Source: JBKHYJ01 sp046565505
GTDB taxonomy: Bacteria > Acidobacteriota > Blastocatellia > UBA7656
NCBI GenBank assembly: GCA_046565505.1
Contig: JBKHYJ010000104.1
Coordinates: 23,685-87,684 of the forward strand
Direction: 5' to 3'
Length of the DNA stretch: 64,000 bases
The translations under genes and the position numbers were made by a program. Shown here in pieces: positions 63,955 through 64,000 of the stretch; the first letter of the stretch is position 1, and each line of letters starts with the position of its first letter. The notes below the pieces were generated by a model. It was not told the DNA's origin. It searched no databases and saw only the letters and a program-made list of their open reading frames with translations.

Positions 63955-64000
63955 AGCACCAGCAGCGTACCAGATCGCCACCAAGAGCATGAGCGCCTTC

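Overview
The window is a stretch of GC-rich bacterial chromosome (positions 1 to about 57,800) followed by a visibly AT-richer genomic island that starts at a tRNA-Asn gene and runs off the right end. The gene content points to an Acidobacteriota-type soil bacterium, possibly class Blastocatellia. The clues are two secreted S9 peptidases, a giant BNR-repeat secreted protein, ECF sigma factors paired with anti-sigma-like proteins, zinc-ribbon/FHA/serine-threonine kinase signalling genes, TonB receptors and PQQ-type sugar dehydrogenases. This taxonomic call is an inference from gene content only.

Layout. 0-2.3 kb: end of a thiolase and an acyl-CoA dehydrogenase (fatty-acid or branched-chain acyl-CoA degradation). 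2.4-12.4 kb: secreted S9 peptidase, ECF sigma/anti-sigma pair, an ABC-2 exporter whose permease carries a GldG-like domain, a secreted sugar-binding-like protein, and two broken TonB-dependent receptors. 12.4-28.3 kb: membrane glycosyltransferase, BNR-repeat protein, MsrB, YajQ, MGMT, single-domain response regulator, Crp-like regulator, dipeptidase, diiron ferritin-like protein, DUF1440 and Rieske membrane proteins, and a second sigma factor with a TPR-bearing partner. 28.5-41.2 kb: AidB-like acyl-CoA dehydrogenase, two large VWA membrane proteins, PAP2 phosphatase, two PQQ-type sugar dehydrogenases and a double GNAT protein. 41.4-46.7 kb: a four-gene signalling operon (FHA protein, Ser/Thr kinase, RDD protein, FHA-GAF-PP2C phosphatase). 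46.9-56.9 kb: ATP sulfurylase, then the translation operon ffh-rpsP-khpA-rimM-trmD-rplS, a second S9 peptidase and queC.

The island (57.8 kb to the end) opens with an intact tRNA-Asn and its terminator. It holds a structured gene-free stretch, a decayed IS1-like transposase remnant, and a 997-residue protein that looks like a one-gene anti-phage STAND-type system: PD-(D/E)xK nuclease-like N-terminus, P-loop NTPase and about five 34-residue helical repeats. Beyond it lies a small excisionase-type HTH regulator, divergent from an acidic-protein/HNH-endonuclease pair. The divergent intergenic region has two near-consensus promoters and a palindromic operator. A second damaged IS1-like transposase and another small ORF close the window. 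No integrase, CRISPR array or rRNA was seen.

The most interesting item is the nuclease-NTPase-repeat protein at 58684-61677. The tandem 12-bp repeats on either side of it could mark a mobile defence cassette. Several otherwise recognisable genes in the window (a TonB receptor and both transposases) carry in-frame TAG codons.
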